In this document: piece by piece, positions 62,067-64,000 of the stretch
Numbering within the stretch: the first letter of the stretch is position 1
Layout: each line of letters begins with the position of its first letter
Origin: Oligella sp050920755
Lineage (GTDB): Bacteria > Pseudomonadota > Gammaproteobacteria > Burkholderiales > Burkholderiaceae_B
Assembly: GCF_050920755.1 (NCBI RefSeq)
Contig: NZ_CP158480.1
Span: 992,001-1,056,000, forward strand
DNA: 64,000 nucleotides
Reading direction: 5' to 3'
Notes under the pieces: model-generated
Database searches by the model: none
Told to the model about the DNA's origin: nothing
The model's input: the letters and a program-made list of their open reading frames with translations, nothing else
Program-made: the position numbers and the translations under genes

Positions 62067-63131
62067 GTGTCATACAATACTGATGATTTACGCATTGATG
62101 AGATCCGTGAATTAACACCCCCCTCACATTTAATGAGAGAGTTCCCATGCACACCGGATATTGCCGGTGTGGTTCACGAGTCGCGTCAGGCAATTCATAA
62201 TATCCTGCACGATAAGGACGACCGTCTGGTAGTGGTCGTTGGCCCTTGTTCTATTCACGATCCTAAAGCCGCATTGGAGTATGCCGATTTGCTTAAGGTG
62301 GCTCGTGAAAAGTATGCCGGCGAGCTCGAAGTGGTGATGCGAGTGTATTTTGAAAAACCGCGTACTACCGTGGGTTGGAAGGGCTTGATTAATGACCCTG
62401 ATTTAGACTCCAGTTTTAATATTAACAAGGGCTTACGCATCGGTCGTCAGTTATTGCTTGATATTAACAGCAAGGGTCTACCGGCCGGTTGTGAGTTTTT
62501 AGATATGATTAGCCCGCAGTATACAGCGGACTTGGTTTCATGGGGAGCGATTGGTGCGCGCACGACCGAGAGTCAGGTGCACCGTGAGTTGTCTTCCGGT
62601 CTATCCTGTCCCGTAGGTTTTAAAAACGGCACAGATGGTAATGTTAAAATCGCCGTCGATGCCGTGCAGGCAGCATCACGTCCGCATAGCTTTTTATCCG
62701 TGACCAAGGGCGGCCACTCAGCCATTGTCAGAACTCGTGGTAATGAAGACTGTCATATTATTCTACGTGGTGGCAATGACGGTCCGAATTATAGTGCCGA
62801 GCATATTCAAGCGGCGGCCGTAGTAATTGAAAAAGCCGGTCTTAATCCTAAAATTATGATTGATGCCAGTCATGCCAATAGCTCTAAAAAGCCTGAAAAT
62901 CAGCCACTGGTGATGGAGGATGTGGCCGCGCAGTTAGAGGCGGGTGATCAGCGCATTTGCGGTGTGATGATTGAGAGTCACTTAGTGGCCGGTCGTCAGG
63001 ATCAGGTAGAGGGTCAGCCTTTAGTTTACGGTCAGAGTATTACTGACGGTTGTATTGATTGGGCGACCACTGACAAGGTATTGGCTCGCTTAGCCGAAGC
63101 GGTAAAAGTGCGTCGTCAAAAAGCTGCTTAA
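62067..63131 (+). CDS. aroG: 3-deoxy-D-arabino-heptulosonate 7-phosphate synthase class I
   Basis: First enzyme of the shikimate pathway, joining phosphoenolpyruvate and erythrose-4-phosphate; 354 residues. The start is GTG 62067 with GGAG eight bases upstream. Active-site segments: VVVVGPCSIHDPKAALEYA, YFEKPRTTVGWKGLINDP, GARTTESQVHRELSSGLS, GFKNGTDGN and MIDASHANS with the metal ligands. It resembles the AroG/AroF/AroH group; which amino acid inhibits it cannot be told with certainty. Confidence 0.93.
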   Translation: MSYNTDDLRIDEIRELTPPSHLMREFPCTPDIAGVVHESRQAIHNILHDKDDRLVVVVGPCSIHDPKAALEYADLLKVAREKYAGELEVVMRVYFEKPRTTVGWKGLINDPDLDSSFNINKGLRIGRQLLLDINSKGLPAGCEFLDMISPQYTADLVSWGAIGARTTESQVHRELSSGLSCPVGFKNGTDGNVKIAVDAVQAASRPHSFLSVTKGGHSAIVRTRGNEDCHIILRGGNDGPNYSAEHIQAAAVVIEKAGLNPKIMIDASHANSSKKPENQPLVMEDVAAQLEAGDQRICGVMIESHLVAGRQDQVEGQPLVYGQSITDGCIDWATTDKVLARLAEAVKVRRQKAA

Positions 63132-63171
63132 TTAGCGTTCAATTTCTGCATAAAGCATGCAGATTGTGTAA

Positions 63172-63216
63172 AAATGGCTAAGTGAATTTAGCATCACTTA
63201 GCCATTTCTTTTTTTT
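63172..63216 (+). terminator. Terminator of aroG
   Basis: A perfect 14-bp stem AAATGGCTAAGTGA/TCACTTAGCCATTT (63172-63185 with 63194-63207) is followed by C and eight T. One of the clearest intrinsic terminators in the window; mnmA starts 11 bases after it. Confidence 0.92.
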
Positions 63217-63226
63217 GAATTTATAA

Positions 63227-64000
63227 ATGAACAATTCCCCAACTCCTTCAAACGGCAAGCGCGTTGTCATCGGTATGTCGGGCGGTGTCGATTCATCCGT
63301 CAGTGCTTGGCTACTTAAGCAACAGGGTTATGAGGTGGTCGGTCTTTTTATGAAAAACTGGGAAGACGACGATACCGATGAGTATTGCTCCAGCCGTCAG
63401 GATCTCCTGGACGCCGTGAGTGTCGCCGATTTATTAGGAATTGAAATCGAGGCGGTTAATTTTGCCGCTGAGTACAAGGATCGTGTTTTTTCCGAGTTTC
63501 TGCGTGAGTACTCCGCAGGTCGTACGCCTAATCCGGATGTGCTATGCAATGCCGAAATTAAGTTTAAGGCCTTTTTAGATCATGCCATGAGCCTGGGTGC
63601 CGATCATATTGCCACCGGGCACTATGCGCGCGTGCGTCAGGTCGAGGGTGCCGGTGGTCCCGAGTTTCAATTATTAAAGGGCGTCGATCCGACCAAGGAC
63701 CAAAGCTATTTCCTGCATCGTTTAAATCAGGCTCAATTAAGCAAAACCTTATTCCCTTTAGGCGAAATTCATAAAAGCGAGGTGCGCAGAATTGCCGCCG
63801 AGCTGCAATTGCCTAATGCCGATAAAAAGGACTCGACCGGTATATGCTTTATCGGCGAGCGTCCCTTTAGAGAGTTTCTCAATCGCTATTTACCGACTAA
63901 ACCGGGTCCGATGGTGACTGATACCGGTGATGTGATAGGCGAGCATATGGGTCTGTCCTTTTATACTTTAGGTCAGCGTAAGGGCTTGGGTATCGGTGGC
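63227..64000 (+). CDS. mnmA: tRNA-specific 2-thiouridylase MnmA (3' end cut by window edge)
   Basis: Adds sulfur to U34 of Lys, Glu and Gln tRNAs. 258 codons are visible from ATG 63227 and the frame is open to the right edge. The PP-loop VIGMSGGVDSSVSAWLL, FMKNWEDDD, the catalytic Cys in NPDVLCNAEIKF, ATGHYARV, KDQSYFLHRL and the second Cys in STGICFIGERPFREF are all present. The missing part is the C-terminal tRNA-binding domain. No clear ribosome site is seen. Confidence 0.95.
   Translation, partial: MNNSPTPSNGKRVVIGMSGGVDSSVSAWLLKQQGYEVVGLFMKNWEDDDTDEYCSSRQDLLDAVSVADLLGIEIEAVNFAAEYKDRVFSEFLREYSAGRTPNPDVLCNAEIKFKAFLDHAMSLGADHIATGHYARVRQVEGAGGPEFQLLKGVDPTKDQSYFLHRLNQAQLSKTLFPLGEIHKSEVRRIAAELQLPNADKKDSTGICFIGERPFREFLNRYLPTKPGPMVTDTGDVIGEHMGLSFYTLGQRKGLGIGG

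Noticed and set aside
1..64000. CRISPR arrays, rRNA operons or tRNA genes
   Set aside because: No regularly spaced short repeats and no recognisable rRNA or tRNA core sequences were seen by eye on either strand.

Overview
The window looks like a chromosomal segment of a betaproteobacterium of the order Burkholderiales, most likely Alcaligenaceae (an Oligella- or Pelistega-like organism; the genus is inference). The gene order xerD, acyl-CoA ligase, an AddAB-like helicase-nuclease pair, ffs, dnaX-ybaB-recR, carAB, greA, yhbY/rlmE-ftsH-folP-glmM and ppx-pstSCAB is the usual backbone of that group. The leftmost gene (xerD) and the rightmost gene (mnmA) run off the window edges.

Layout: 1-12.2 kb holds recombination and replication genes (xerD, addB/addA-like, 4.5S RNA, dnaX, ybaB, recR). 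12.4-23.7 kb holds metabolism: transaldolase, an unknown exported protein, carAB, a histidine phosphatase, an NCS2 uracil-type permease and greA, then yhbY and rlmE back to back. 23.9-29.2 kb is ftsH-folP-glmM and an OlsB-type acyltransferase. 29.2-41.3 kb is an accessory island: two inverted copies of a 1230-bp IS5-family (IS1106-like) element, one IS21-family element, two paralogous siderophore-binding lipoprotein/periplasmic proteins of the FatB/CeuE type, an OmpR/QseBC-like two-component system and a TonB-dependent receptor, with Fur-box-like sites ahead of the iron genes. The island splits two convergent backbone genes (olsB-like and ppx) and is bounded by a 210-bp direct repeat of their shared 3' junction. 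41.4-47.3 kb is ppx and the pstSCAB phosphate transporter with a clear Pho box. 47.3-52.1 kb is a minus-strand operon (yebC, purD, nadD, rsfS, rlmH, maf, unknown). 52.2-64 kb holds a HerA-like ATPase, a candidate 27-residue protein, marR/qor, fbp, pepN, a DUF4136 lipoprotein, tldD, aroG and the start of mnmA.

The most unusual observations are: (1) CarA, the glutaminase subunit of carbamoyl-phosphate synthetase, has lost its catalytic Cys (Gly278) and His (Gln362) and several glutamine-binding residues while CarB looks intact, which predicts an ammonia-dependent enzyme; (2) the island's flanking repeats carry diverged allele fragments of olsB and ppx on their inner sides, the pattern left by a single-crossover (Campbell-type) integration of foreign circular DNA or by an element carrying its own copy of the gene ends; (3) dnaX contains a run of nine A residues with stops immediately after it in both other frames, predicting a short gamma product by slippage. 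Regulatory candidates include a sigma-32-like promoter ahead of ftsH, an attenuator-like terminator in the greA leader and a Pho box ahead of pstS.
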